Source: an uncultured Verrucomicrobia subdivision 3 bacterium
GTDB lineage: Bacteria; Verrucomicrobiota; Verrucomicrobiia; Limisphaerales; UBA11358
NCBI GenBank assembly: GCA_903872345.1
Contig: CAIQKM010000027.1
Coordinates: forward strand, 1-64,000
Length of the DNA: 64,000 nucleotides
Direction of reading: 5' to 3'
The first letter of the stretch is position 1. Every line of letters begins with the position of its first letter. The notes beneath the pieces are model-generated. The model saw nothing but the letters and a program-made list of their open reading frames with translations. It was not told where the DNA came from and did no database searches. The position numbers and the translations under genes were made by a program. Positions 26,908-35,769 of the stretch are shown here, piece by piece.

Positions 26908-26946
26908 AACGGCGGCAGATTCGAACCAATCTGCCGCCGTTTTATT
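26908..26946 (+). terminator. Rho-independent terminator after cimA
   Basis: A 14-bp stem, AACGGCGGCAGATT paired with AATCTGCCGCCGTT, with a six-base loop is followed by TTATTTT. It starts 26 bp past the stop codon. Confidence 0.9.
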
Positions 26947-27052
26947 TTCTCCGCCCCACTTTTCTACGATTCGAACACCAAACACGGGGAAGTGCAAAAT
27001 ACGCCCATAGTTTGTTAAAAGACGGTTAGTCGGAGCGGGGGCGGAATGACAG

Positions 27053-27076
27053 TTTATTGTCGAACACGACAATAAA
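27053..27076. promoter_or_regulatory. Palindromic operator candidate over the ccoI start
   Basis: TTTATTGTCG-aaca-CGACAATAAA is a perfect 10-bp inverted repeat, extended outward by TGACA and TGTC with one mismatch. It ends at the A of the ccoI ATG. A dimeric repressor bound here could control the whole cbb3 locus. It does not match the FNR box TTGAT-N4-ATCAA, and the regulator is not identified. Confidence 0.6.
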
Positions 27077-29598
27077 TGTCAATTGCTCCCACAGAAGCGC
27101 CCATAGTGACCACTGTCAGCCGGAAGTCCTCCGGCGGCTGTGACCATTGCGGCGAGCCTTGCCCCGGCAATGCCTTTGCATTGAATGGGCGCAATTTCTG
27201 CTGTTTGGGCTGTCAGACGGTGTTCGGTCTGCTGCATGAAAACGGGCTGGGGCAATTCTACACGCTGGACGCCAATCCGGGCCGCCGTGTGACCGCCGTT
27301 GGCAACGGCAAATGGGCCTTCCTGGACGATCCGGCGGTGCAGGCAAAGCTGTATGATTTTGCGGATCAGACACAAGTGCGCGTCACCCTCCATCTGCCGT
27401 CCATCCATTGCATCGCCTGCGTCTGGTTGTTGGAGAATCTGTTCAAACTGCACCCGGGCGTGGGGCGCACGCTGGTGAATTTTTCCCGGCGCGAAGCGAG
27501 CATCACCTTTCATCCGGATCGCATCAAATTCAGCGAACTTGCGGCGTTGTTGGCCTCGCTCGGCTACGAGCCCCAGTTCATGTTCGGCGAGATGGAAGGG
27601 GAGTCCGCCCGGGTCGCACCCTCCCGCTGGCGCAAAAAGGCGTGGCTCCAGCTCGGTCTCGCCGCCTTCGGTTTTGGCAACATCATGCTCATGTCGCTGC
27701 CGTTCTACATGGGCCTGGACTCCTTTAACAGCGCGTGGTTCAAGGCCATCGCCGGCTGGCTGAGTCTCCTCCTGGCGCTGCCGGTGGTGACGTACAGCGC
27801 GGGGGATTTCTGGCGTTCGGCGTGGGCGGGCCTCCGGCAGCGGACGTTGACCGTGGAGGTACCGATTGTGCTCGGTTTGGCAGCCATTTATGGCACGAGC
27901 ATCCACGAGGTGTTCACCCATCAGGGACCCGGTTTTAGCGATTCCCTCTGCGGCCTGATTTTCTTCCTCCTCTGCGGGCGGATGTTTCAGAAGAAGACGT
28001 ACAACCGGCTGACGTTTGACCGCGATTACAAAGGTTTTTTCCCGCTGTCCGTCGTCCGCAAAACCGCCGTCGGCGAGGAAACCGTCGCCATTTCCCGGCT
28101 CCAAACGGGCGACCGCCTCATCCTGCGCAATGGTGAATTGCTCCCTGCGGACGCCCGGCTGATCAGCGGCGAGGCCTGCATTGATTACAGCTTTGTGACC
28201 GGCGAGTCCGAGCCCGTGAAACGCGGGGCGGGCGACCATCTCTATGCCGGCGGACGCCAGGCCGGTGGCGCCATCGAAATCGAAACCATCAAGCCGGTGG
28301 CCCAAAGCTATCTGGCCTCGCTCTGGAACAACGAAGCTTTCCGCAAGTCCGCCGATGACGATCTGGATTCCCTGACGAATCGTTACAGCCGGCGCTTTAC
28401 CAAAATTGTCATTGGGGTGGCCGTGGCGGCGGCGTTGTACTGGTATTTCGCGGATGCCTCCAAAATGCTGAAGGCCTTCACCTCGGTGTTGATTGTCGCC
28501 TGTCCCTGCGCGCTCGCACTGGCCGCACCGCTCACGCACGGCACGGCGCAGCGCCTGCTGAACCGATTGAACATTTTCCTGAAGAACGCCCTCGTCATCG
28601 AACGCATGGCCGAGGTGACGACCATTGTCCTCGACAAGACGGGCACGCTCACCACGGCGGATGCCACCGGTGTGGAGTTTCAGGGCGACAAGCTGTTGTC
28701 CATGGAGGAAGCCAATTGGATTGCGGCGCTGACCCGTCATTCCACGCATCCCAATTCCGTGCGCATCACGAAATGGCTGGGGCTGGCCGACCTGACGGTT
28801 GAATCGTTCAAGGAAACCCCGGGCAGCGGCATTGAAGGCAGCGTTGCGGGGCACCGGTTGTTCGTCGGTTCCACCGCCTGGCTCGGCAAAAACGGCATCA
28901 ACTGTTCCACCCTCGCCAAGGGCGGCGTGCAAGTGGCCATTGATGGCCGATGGCGGGGCTCGTTTACGCTCGAAAATTCCCTGCGGCCCGAAGTTACCCA
29001 GCTCATCGCGCGTCTTGGCGACCGTTTTGAGCTGGCGTTGTTAAGCGGCGACAACGAGCGCGAAGCGGTGCGTTTCCAAAAGCTGTTTGGCAATCGCGCC
29101 ACGCTCCGCTTCAACCAGACGCCGGCGGACAAGCTGGATTACATCCGCGAACTTCAGGGGCGCGGCCGCAAGGTGATGATGGTGGGCGACGGCCTGAATG
29201 ATGCGGGCGCCTTGAAGCAGGCCAATGTGGGCGTGGCCGTGGTGGAGCAGATTGGCACGTTTTCACCCGCGAGCGATGTGATCATGGATGCCGCCCAGTT
29301 GCCGCGGCTCGCGCAGGTTCTGGATTTCTCCCGCTCCGCCGCGCGCATTGTGCGGACCGGTTTCGTCATTTCGGCGCTGTACAATCTGGCGGGCGTGAGC
29401 ATTGCGGCCGCCGGTCTGCTGGCTCCGATTGTGTGCGCCATCCTCATGCCGCTCAGCTCGGCCACGGTGGTGCTGTTCTCCTGCGGCGCCACCGCGTGGC
29501 TCGGGCTGCGCCGGCTGGCGGTGCCCGCCGTCGCCAATGTTACCACCCAGTCTGCCGGGCCGTTGCGCCCGGTGGCCGCATCCCTGGAGGTCGCATGA
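27076..29598 (+). CDS. ccoI: Heavy-metal P-type ATPase for cbb3 oxidase copper loading
   Basis: Copper-transporting P1B ATPase of 840 aa in the cytoplasmic membrane. The N-terminus has CDHCGEPCPGNAF and FCCLGCQTVF (CcoI/FixI-type metal-binding segment), then an HMA domain with HCIACVWLLE. The ion-binding motif is CPC at residues 476-478 (VACPCALALAAP), the phosphorylation site is Asp520 in DKTGTLT, and the hinge motif is VGDGLNDAGAL. About eight membrane helices are expected. It is the first gene of the cbb3 cluster and overlaps ccoS by ATGA. Its start sits at the edge of a palindrome, so the ATG is plausible but not proven; a GTG at 27106 is the alternative. Confidence 0.92.
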   Translation: MSIAPTEAPIVTTVSRKSSGGCDHCGEPCPGNAFALNGRNFCCLGCQTVFGLLHENGLGQFYTLDANPGRRVTAVGNGKWAFLDDPAVQAKLYDFADQTQVRVTLHLPSIHCIACVWLLENLFKLHPGVGRTLVNFSRREASITFHPDRIKFSELAALLASLGYEPQFMFGEMEGESARVAPSRWRKKAWLQLGLAAFGFGNIMLMSLPFYMGLDSFNSAWFKAIAGWLSLLLALPVVTYSAGDFWRSAWAGLRQRTLTVEVPIVLGLAAIYGTSIHEVFTHQGPGFSDSLCGLIFFLLCGRMFQKKTYNRLTFDRDYKGFFPLSVVRKTAVGEETVAISRLQTGDRLILRNGELLPADARLISGEACIDYSFVTGESEPVKRGAGDHLYAGGRQAGGAIEIETIKPVAQSYLASLWNNEAFRKSADDDLDSLTNRYSRRFTKIVIGVAVAAALYWYFADASKMLKAFTSVLIVACPCALALAAPLTHGTAQRLLNRLNIFLKNALVIERMAEVTTIVLDKTGTLTTADATGVEFQGDKLLSMEEANWIAALTRHSTHPNSVRITKWLGLADLTVESFKETPGSGIEGSVAGHRLFVGSTAWLGKNGINCSTLAKGGVQVAIDGRWRGSFTLENSLRPEVTQLIARLGDRFELALLSGDNEREAVRFQKLFGNRATLRFNQTPADKLDYIRELQGRGRKVMMVGDGLNDAGALKQANVGVAVVEQIGTFSPASDVIMDAAQLPRLAQVLDFSRSAARIVRTGFVISALYNLAGVSIAAAGLLAPIVCAILMPLSSATVVLFSCGATAWLGLRRLAVPAVANVTTQSAGPLRPVAASLEVA

Positions 29599-29849
29599 GC
29601 GTGGTGATTATTTTAATTCTGGCGAGCCTCGCCGTGGCGCTGCTGTTTTTGGCGGGCTTCATCTGGTCCGTCTGCAGCGGCCAGTATGAGGACACGCTTA
29701 CGCCCTCCATGCGCATGCTGCTGGACGAACCCGTGGCCGTGAAAGCCAGCAACCCTTTACCCGAAACCGGAAGCCAAGCCGCCCCGCTCCCGGTTTCGCC
29801 AGCAACCCAACGGGGCGGCCCAACAATCAGGCAGGAACGAAATCCATGA
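29595..29849 (+). CDS. ccoS: cbb3 oxidase maturation protein CcoS
   Basis: 84 aa with one membrane helix (VVIILILASLAVALLFLAGFIW) and the CcoS hallmark GFIWSVCSGQYEDTLTPSMRML after it. CcoS is needed for cofactor insertion into cbb3 oxidase. It starts inside the last codon of ccoI (ATGA overlap), so translation is coupled. The C-terminal 40 residues are a low-complexity tail. Confidence 0.88.
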   Translation: MSVVIILILASLAVALLFLAGFIWSVCSGQYEDTLTPSMRMLLDEPVAVKASNPLPETGSQAAPLPVSPATQRGGPTIRQERNP

Positions 29850-30016
29850 TGAAAATCGGCGGACAGGCCGGGGCCATGGCTCTGGCGTTGGCTGATTCGG
29901 CGGGCATATTTTGCGCCCGCGTGACAGCCGCGTTATCTGGCGGTTTTATAATCCGTCAGCCCATGGCGGCGCGGTCCGTGGCCGGGCCGGCGCTTAAACA
30001 GCCAATCGCAAGTTAA
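29846..30016 (+). CDS. Small ORF in the cbb3 operon, 56 aa
   Basis: Open frame with ATG at 29846 overlapping the TGA of ccoS (ATGA, the same coupling as ccoI-ccoS) and ending 15 bp before ccoNO. The product begins MMKIGGQAGAMALALADSAG. No family is recognised and it has no clear membrane helix. It may be a real small subunit, a translational relay, or chance. Confidence 0.3.
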   Translation: MMKIGGQAGAMALALADSAGIFCARVTAALSGGFIIRQPMAARSVAGPALKQPIAS

Positions 30017-30031
30017 TGAACCAAGACAAAT

Positions 30032-32170
30032 ATGAATGTAGAAACCTTTAAATATGACAACCGGATCGTGCGGGCCTTCGGCATCGCCACCGTGATCTGG
30101 GGGATTGTCGGCATGCTCGTGGGGATGCTTGCCGCCGTCGAATTGTTTTACCCCGGCGCCAACCTGAACTTGCAGTTCATCACCTTTGGGCGCATCCGGC
30201 CGTTGCACACGAACGCGGTGATATTCGCCTTCGTCGGCAACGGCATGTTCATGGGCATCTATTACTCGCTGCAACGCCTGTGCAAGGCGCGCATGTTCAG
30301 CGACTTTTTGAGCTGGACCAACTTCTGGGGCTGGCAGACGATCATCGTCGCCGCAGCGGTCACCCTGCCGCTGGGCTTTACCACCAGCAAGGAATACGCC
30401 GAGCTGGAATGGCCGATCAAGATCGCCATCGCCGTCATCTGGGTGGTGTTCACGGTCAACCTCATCGGCACCATCCTCAAGCGCCGCGAAAAGCACATGT
30501 ACGTGGCGATCTGGTTCTTCCTCGCCACCGCTCTCACCGTGGCGGTGCTGCACATTACCAACTCCATGACCATGCCCGCCGGCCTGTTCAAGAGTTACTC
30601 CATGTATGCGGGGGTGCAGGACGCGCTGGTGCAATGGTGGTACGGCCATAACGCCGTGGCCTTTTTCCTGACCACGCCGTATCTCGGGCTGATGTATTAC
30701 TTCCTGCCCAAGGCCGCCAACCGCCCGGTGTTTTCCTACCGGCTTTCCATCATCCATTTCTGGGCGCTCATTTTCCTCTATATCTGGGCCGGGCCGCACC
30801 ATCTGCTCTACACCGCGCTGCCGGACTGGGCGCAGTCGCTGGGCATGGTGTTCTCGCTGATGCTCATCGCCCCGAGCTGGGGCGGCATGTTGAACGGCCT
30901 GCTCACCCTGCGCGGCGCCTGGGACAAGGTCCGTCAGGATCCCGTGCTGAAGTTCATGGTCGTGGCCGTGACCGCTTACGGCATGTCCACGTTGGAAGGG
31001 CCGATCATGGCCATCAAGACGGTCAATTCGCTGTCGCATTATACGGATTGGACCATTGCTCACGCGCACTCGGGCGCGTTGGGTTGGAACGGGTTTCTGA
31101 CGTTCTCGATGCTGTATTTTATCTTCCCGCGCCTTTATAAGACCCAGCTTTGGTCCACCAAGCTGGCCAACTGGCACTTCTGGATCGGCCTGCTGGGCAT
31201 GATGTTCTACATCATTCCCATCTATGTCGCCGGCATCACCGAAGGCCTGATGTGGAAACAGTTCAACAAGGAAGGCTTCCTGCAATATCCGAACTTCCTT
31301 GAAACCATTGTGCAAATTGTGCCCATGCTGCGCCTGCGCTCCATCGGCGGCACGCTCTATCTCGTGGGCGTGTTCATGATGGCCTACAACCTCTATCGCA
31401 CCGCGAAGGCCGGCGAGTTTGAACCCGATACCGAAGACCAGGCGGTGCCGTGGCAGAAGGCCGCCGTGGTGGCCCATGGCAAGTCCGGTTTCCACCGCCT
31501 GCTTGAAGGCAAGCCGCTGATCTTCACCGTGCTCGCCGTCCTGGCCATCCTGGTGGGCGGCATTGTGGAAATCATCCCGATGTATCTCATCAAGGAAAAC
31601 GTGCCGACCATCGCCAGCGTGAAACCGTACACGCCGCTGGAAGTGCTCGGCCGCGACCTTTACATCCGCGAAGGCTGCCTCGGCTGCCATTCGCAGATGA
31701 TCCGGCCGTTCCGCTCCGAGACCGAGCGTTATGGCGAATACTCCAAGGCGGGTGAATTTGTCTATGACCATCCGTTCCTCTGGGGTTCCGAACGCAAGGG
31801 CCCGGACCTCGCCCGCGAAGGCGGCAAGTATCCCGCCGCCTGGCATTACAATCACATGGACGATCCGCGCTCGACCTCGCCGGGTTCCATCATGCCGCGT
31901 TATTCTTGGCTGCTGACCCAGAAGCTGGAAACGGATTCGCTGCCCGCCCGTCTCGGCGCCCTCCGCCGCGTCGGCGTGCCGTATCCCGAAGGCTTTGAAA
32001 ACGGTCCGGCCCAGAAGGACCTCGCCGCCCAGGCGGATAAAATCGTCGCGGATCTCAAGCAAGGCTCGATTAATGCCACGCCCGACCGCGAAATCATTGC
32101 GCTCATCGCGTATCTGCAACGGCTCGGCACGGACATCAAGTCCGCCCCCGCCATCACCGCCGCCAAATAA
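30032..32170 (+). CDS. ccoNO: cbb3-type cytochrome oxidase subunits I and II, fused
   Basis: A single 712-aa chain joins CcoN (about residues 1-480) and CcoO (about 510-712). The CcoN part has the haem-copper ligands: His in RPLHTNAVIFAF, HNAVAFFLTTPYLG for the copper B site, GPHHLLY, and TDWTIAHAHSGALGWNG. Twelve or so membrane helices precede the join. The CcoO part has a membrane anchor and a c-type haem site GCLGCHSQM near residue 548, with GSIMPRYSWL as likely methionine ligand. It reduces oxygen at high affinity and pumps protons. Fused ccoNO is known in several phyla. Neighbours are ccoI/S before and ccoQ/P after. Confidence 0.93.
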   Translation: MNVETFKYDNRIVRAFGIATVIWGIVGMLVGMLAAVELFYPGANLNLQFITFGRIRPLHTNAVIFAFVGNGMFMGIYYSLQRLCKARMFSDFLSWTNFWGWQTIIVAAAVTLPLGFTTSKEYAELEWPIKIAIAVIWVVFTVNLIGTILKRREKHMYVAIWFFLATALTVAVLHITNSMTMPAGLFKSYSMYAGVQDALVQWWYGHNAVAFFLTTPYLGLMYYFLPKAANRPVFSYRLSIIHFWALIFLYIWAGPHHLLYTALPDWAQSLGMVFSLMLIAPSWGGMLNGLLTLRGAWDKVRQDPVLKFMVVAVTAYGMSTLEGPIMAIKTVNSLSHYTDWTIAHAHSGALGWNGFLTFSMLYFIFPRLYKTQLWSTKLANWHFWIGLLGMMFYIIPIYVAGITEGLMWKQFNKEGFLQYPNFLETIVQIVPMLRLRSIGGTLYLVGVFMMAYNLYRTAKAGEFEPDTEDQAVPWQKAAVVAHGKSGFHRLLEGKPLIFTVLAVLAILVGGIVEIIPMYLIKENVPTIASVKPYTPLEVLGRDLYIREGCLGCHSQMIRPFRSETERYGEYSKAGEFVYDHPFLWGSERKGPDLAREGGKYPAAWHYNHMDDPRSTSPGSIMPRYSWLLTQKLETDSLPARLGALRRVGVPYPEGFENGPAQKDLAAQADKIVADLKQGSINATPDREIIALIAYLQRLGTDIKSAPAITAAK

Positions 32171-32184
32171 CACCGGAGCCACCT

Positions 32185-32382
32185 ATGTATAAAGAAGTTC
32201 TCGAAAGCATCCAGGGAATCGGCCTTTATGGCGTCGTTTCCATCTGCATCTTCTTCGGCTTTTTCAGCCTCATGCTGATCTGGGCGTTTGCGCTGAAGAA
32301 AAACTACCTCAATACCATGGGCAACCTGCCGCTCGACGCCAGTGAGCTCCCGGAAAAATCCAACGACAAAACTCAATCCTGA
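32185..32382 (+). CDS. ccoQ: cbb3 oxidase small subunit CcoQ-like
   Basis: 65 aa with one membrane helix (GVVSICIFFGFFSLMLIWAF) followed by KKNYLNTMGNLPLD. The position between ccoNO and ccoP and the size match CcoQ, the subunit that stabilises the core complex. It lies 14 bp after ccoNO and 5 bp before ccoP. Sequence similarity is limited, so the name rests mainly on context. Confidence 0.75.
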   Translation: MYKEVLESIQGIGLYGVVSICIFFGFFSLMLIWAFALKKNYLNTMGNLPLDASELPEKSNDKTQS

Positions 32383-32387
32383 ATCCT

Positions 32388-32978
32388 ATGAGCATTGACT
32401 CCAAAGATCCTTTGCTGCTCGATCACGAATACGACGGCATCCGCGAACTGGACAACAAACTGCCGCGCTGGTGGGTGTGGTTATTCTACTTCACCATCAT
32501 CTTCTCGGCCGTATATCTCGTGTACTTCCACGTCATGCGCGCCGGGCCGTTGCAGGCCGGCGAATACGACAACGAAATGAAGATCGGCGACCAGCTCAAG
32601 GCCGCCGCGATGGGCAAGTTTGAGGCCGGCATTCCGACCCTGCAGCCCGCCACCGACGCCGCCGTGCTGGACGTCGGCCAGCAGACCTATGCCAAGCTGT
32701 GCGCCCCGTGCCATCGCGCGGACGGCGGCGGCCTGGTTGGTCCCAACCTCACGGACAGTTACTGGATTCATGGCAGCAACTATTCCGACACGGTCTCCGT
32801 CATCTGGAACGGCGTGCCCGCCAAGGGCATGATCACCTGGAAGTCCACGCTGAAGCCGGATGAGATCCAGGCCGTGGCCAGTTACATCTACACCCTGCGG
32901 GGCGCCAAGCTGGCCACGCCCGGCAAACCGCCGGAAAACCAGACGCCCGCGCCGGCGGCCACGACCAGCTTCGAATAA
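32388..32978 (+). CDS. ccoP: cbb3 oxidase subunit III, single-haem CcoP
   Basis: 196 aa. The N-terminal FixP_N region is YDGIRELDNKLPRWWVWLFY with one membrane helix. A single cytochrome c domain follows with the haem motif CAPCH and an axial methionine in AKGMITW. Typical proteobacterial CcoP has about 300 aa and two haems, so this is the short, single-haem form. The protein ends in a Pro/Ala-rich tail. It passes electrons from soluble cytochrome c to CcoO. Confidence 0.88.
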   Translation: MSIDSKDPLLLDHEYDGIRELDNKLPRWWVWLFYFTIIFSAVYLVYFHVMRAGPLQAGEYDNEMKIGDQLKAAAMGKFEAGIPTLQPATDAAVLDVGQQTYAKLCAPCHRADGGGLVGPNLTDSYWIHGSNYSDTVSVIWNGVPAKGMITWKSTLKPDEIQAVASYIYTLRGAKLATPGKPPENQTPAPAATTSFE

Positions 32979-32991
32979 GCCAACTCCACCG

Positions 32992-33023
32992 GGGGAGGGC
33001 GGCGGGTTTCTGCCGCCCTCCCC
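32992..33023 (+). promoter_or_regulatory. Intercistronic hairpin between ccoP and ccoG
   Basis: A perfect 12-bp stem, GGGGAGGGCGGC paired with GCCGCCCTCCCC, with an 8-base loop. It ends 7 bp before the ccoG ATG. No T run follows, so it is more likely a processing or stability element, or a partial attenuator separating structural from accessory genes, than a full terminator. Confidence 0.6.
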
Positions 33024-33030
33024 ATTTAAA

Positions 33031-34479
33031 ATGAACATCCCTCCGCCAGATCAAAAGAAGACACCGAAGCCGATCGCTCCGCCCGGCGATTTTCGCGATC
33101 ACATTGCCACGGCCGACGAGGAAGGCCGCCGCAAATGGATCTATCCGCGCCAGGTGGCCGGACGTTTCTTTCGGCGGCGCACGTGGTTCAGCTGGCTGCT
33201 GCTGCTGATCATGTTCGGGGGACCCTTTGTGACCATCAACGGCAATCCACTGCTGATGATAAACATTCCCGCCCGCAAGTTTGCGGTGCTGGGGCAGATC
33301 TTTTGGCCGCAGGACATGATCATCTTTGCGGTTTCCATCCTCCTGTTTTTCACCGGCGTCATCATCTTCACCGCCGCTTTCGGGCGGCTGTGGTGCGGCT
33401 GGGCCTGTCCCCAAACCGTGATGATGGAAATGGTGTTTCGCAAAATCGAGCATCTCATTGAAGGCGACGCCCCGCAGCAACGCGCGCTGGCCGCCGCCCC
33501 GTGGAACACCGACAAGATCGCCAAACGCTTTCTGAAGCACGCCGTATTTTATGCGGTGTCGTTTCTGGTCGGCAACGTGCTCCTCAGCTATATCATCGGC
33601 TGGCATGACCTCTGGCAGATCATCATTGATCCGCCCGCGCGGCACGTCACCGGACTGACGTTCATGATTCTGTTTTCGCTCCTGTTTTACGGTATCTTCG
33701 CCCGTTTTCGCGAGCAGGCTTGCACCTTCATCTGCCCTTATGGCCGCTTTCAATCCGCGTTGCTGGATGAGAACTCCATTGTGGTGGCCTATGACCACAA
33801 GCGCGGGGAAAAGCGCGCCCCGCTCAAGCACAACCTGACCGAAATCGAACGCCGCCAGGGCGGTTACGGCGATTGCGTGGCGTGCAACCAGTGCGTCGCC
33901 GTCTGCCCCACCGGCATTGACATCCGCAACGGCACCCAGATGGAGTGCATCCATTGCACCGCCTGCATGGATGCCTGCGACAACATCATGGACAAGATCG
34001 GCCGGCCGCGCGGCCTGGTTCGTTATTCCTCGCTCAACGGGATTGAACGCGGCGAACGGCTGCGCTTCACCCCGCGGCTGAAGCTTTATCTCGGCGTGCT
34101 CTGTGTGCTTGCCAGCCTGCTGGGATTGCTCATCTTCACCCGGGCCGACGTCGAGACCACGCTGCTCCGGGCCCCGGGCTCGATGTTTCAAAAGATGCCG
34201 GACGGCCGGTACAGCAATTTGTACACCGTCCGGCTCGTCAACAAAACCTCCCGCGACCTCCCGGTGGAACTGCGCCTCGAAAGTCCGCCCGGCAACATCG
34301 AAGTGATGGGGCAGGGCGGCACCGTGGCCGTGGCCCAGAAACTGATGCAGAATTCCATTCTGGTCGAACTGGATCCCTTTGACATGAAATCCGGGACCAC
34401 GCCGGTGATCATCGGGGTTTATTCCGAAGGAAAAAAATTGCAGACCCTGAAGACCTCCTTCGTGGGGCCGCGCAATTGA
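33031..34479 (+). CDS. ccoG: cbb3 oxidase accessory protein CcoG (polyferredoxin)
   Basis: Membrane iron-sulfur protein of 482 aa. Helices flank CGWACPQTVMMEMVFRKIEH and CTFICPYGRFQSALLDENS. Two [4Fe-4S] motifs follow in CVACNQCVAVCPTGIDIRNG and CIHCTACMDACDNIMDK. A C-terminal Ig-like FixG domain lies at about 385-482. CcoG is thought to reduce copper for delivery to the oxidase. The ATG at 33031 is preferred because upstream codons overlap ccoP and the hairpin. Confidence 0.92.
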   Translation: MNIPPPDQKKTPKPIAPPGDFRDHIATADEEGRRKWIYPRQVAGRFFRRRTWFSWLLLLIMFGGPFVTINGNPLLMINIPARKFAVLGQIFWPQDMIIFAVSILLFFTGVIIFTAAFGRLWCGWACPQTVMMEMVFRKIEHLIEGDAPQQRALAAAPWNTDKIAKRFLKHAVFYAVSFLVGNVLLSYIIGWHDLWQIIIDPPARHVTGLTFMILFSLLFYGIFARFREQACTFICPYGRFQSALLDENSIVVAYDHKRGEKRAPLKHNLTEIERRQGGYGDCVACNQCVAVCPTGIDIRNGTQMECIHCTACMDACDNIMDKIGRPRGLVRYSSLNGIERGERLRFTPRLKLYLGVLCVLASLLGLLIFTRADVETTLLRAPGSMFQKMPDGRYSNLYTVRLVNKTSRDLPVELRLESPPGNIEVMGQGGTVAVAQKLMQNSILVELDPFDMKSGTTPVIIGVYSEGKKLQTLKTSFVGPRN

Positions 34480-34488
34480 ATCAATATT

Positions 34489-34947
34489 ATGAAACCCACC
34501 CGTACTTTTTGGCCTTACGGCATCATTCTCGCCTTTGTGCTGTTCGCCGCCGGTCTCACCGGTTTTATCATCATTGCGACCACCCATGCCGAAAGCCTTG
34601 TCAGCGGCGGTTACTATGAGGATGAGCTGAATTACCAGACGCAGATTGACGGTGCCGCCCGGGCGCGAAACGCCGGCGCCGCCATCCGTTACGATGCCGC
34701 CGCCCAAAAGCTCGTCATCGCCCTCCCACCGTCGCAGCACGTGCAGAAGGCCGGCAGCAAAGTTGAATTTTACCGGCCGTCTTCCCCCAAGCTTGACCGT
34801 GAAGTGGCCCTGCAACCCGCCGCCGATGGCACCCAGACCCTGAGTGTCGCCGACCTTGCCACTGGCCCGTGGGCTTTGCACGTGACCTGGCAGGCGGATG
34901 GCCAGGGCTACTACCTGGAACAAAAGTTTATCGTCGCCGCGAAGTAA
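34489..34947 (+). CDS. fixH: FixH family protein
   Basis: 152 aa. One N-terminal membrane helix (YGIILAFVLFAAGLTGFIIIA) is followed by the FixH signature LVSGGYYEDELNYQTQID and an extracytoplasmic beta domain. FixH works with CcoG, CcoI and CcoS in assembling cbb3 oxidase; the order here (ccoG-fixH) is the conserved one. It abuts the next gene with TAAATG. Confidence 0.88.
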   Translation: MKPTRTFWPYGIILAFVLFAAGLTGFIIIATTHAESLVSGGYYEDELNYQTQIDGAARARNAGAAIRYDAAAQKLVIALPPSQHVQKAGSKVEFYRPSSPKLDREVALQPAADGTQTLSVADLATGPWALHVTWQADGQGYYLEQKFIVAAK

Positions 34948-35634
34948 ATGGATTTCGTCCTCGCCATCGCGTTGGGCCTGCTGGGCAGTCTGCATTGTGC
35001 GGCCATGTGCGGTCCGCTGCAAATAGCGTTGCCGCTGCCCCCGCACGGCGTTGGCCGGGCCGTGACCGGTCGCCTCATCTATCAACTCGGCCGGCTGCTT
35101 ACCTATTGCCTGCTTGGCGTGGTGGCGGGACTCGCGGGCAAATCCATTTTTCTCGCCGGCCTGCAACGCTGGCTTTCCATCGCCCTCGGCCTCGCGGTCC
35201 TGGCCGGCTTCTTTCTGTCCAAAAAACTGGCTGTGTCCGCGCCGGTCGCACGACTGGTTTTCCGCCTGAAGACCGCCATGTCCGCCCAGTTGCAGCGGCG
35301 CACCTTCCGGTCGCTCGCCTTGCTCGGGGCTCTGAACGGTTTGCTGCCCTGCGGCCTCGTCTATGTAGCTTTGGCGGGAGCGGTGTCACGGGGTTCGCTC
35401 GCTGCGGGCATTCTGTTCATGGCGTTGTTCGGTCTGGGCACCATGCCGACCATGCTGGCCGTGAGCTTGTCCGGACGGATTCTGCCGCTTGCCTTTCGCT
35501 CCAAACTGCGCGCCGCCATCCCCGTTGGCGTTTGCCTGCTCGCCATGCTGCTCATTCTGCGCGGACTCGCGCTCGGCATCCCGTACCTGAGCCCGGATCT
35601 CGCTGGCGGCGCGGCCTGCTGCCGGCTGCCCTGA
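34948..35634 (+). CDS. Sulfite exporter TauE/SafE-family protein, cbb3-associated
   Basis: 228-aa membrane protein with about six helices. The motif LGSLHCAAMCGPLQIALPL near the N-terminus and NGLLPCGLVYVALA in the middle are typical of the TauE/SafE-like branch encoded beside fixH and ccoI in many cbb3 loci. The paired cysteines suggest copper handling, an inference from family context. The start codon follows the fixH stop with no gap, so it is the last gene of the operon. It ends in ACCRLP, a short cysteine tail. Confidence 0.82.
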   Translation: MDFVLAIALGLLGSLHCAAMCGPLQIALPLPPHGVGRAVTGRLIYQLGRLLTYCLLGVVAGLAGKSIFLAGLQRWLSIALGLAVLAGFFLSKKLAVSAPVARLVFRLKTAMSAQLQRRTFRSLALLGALNGLLPCGLVYVALAGAVSRGSLAAGILFMALFGLGTMPTMLAVSLSGRILPLAFRSKLRAAIPVGVCLLAMLLILRGLALGIPYLSPDLAGGAACCRLP

Positions 35635-35769
35635 CGGGGGGCAGCAACGGCAATCTCAACGGTGCCGGCGGTTTGACCAAGCCCGGTCCGCGTTTTGGAG
35701 CTTCGGCATCCGCACTGCCACTGAATGCTCCGAAAGTGCCAGGCGAATACTGACGGAGGCGTGGGATGC

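Noticed and set aside
29933-32182. 749-codon minus-strand frame opposite ccoNO
   Set aside because: Shadow of ccoNO; His/Gly/Asp-rich composition is typical of antisense translation.
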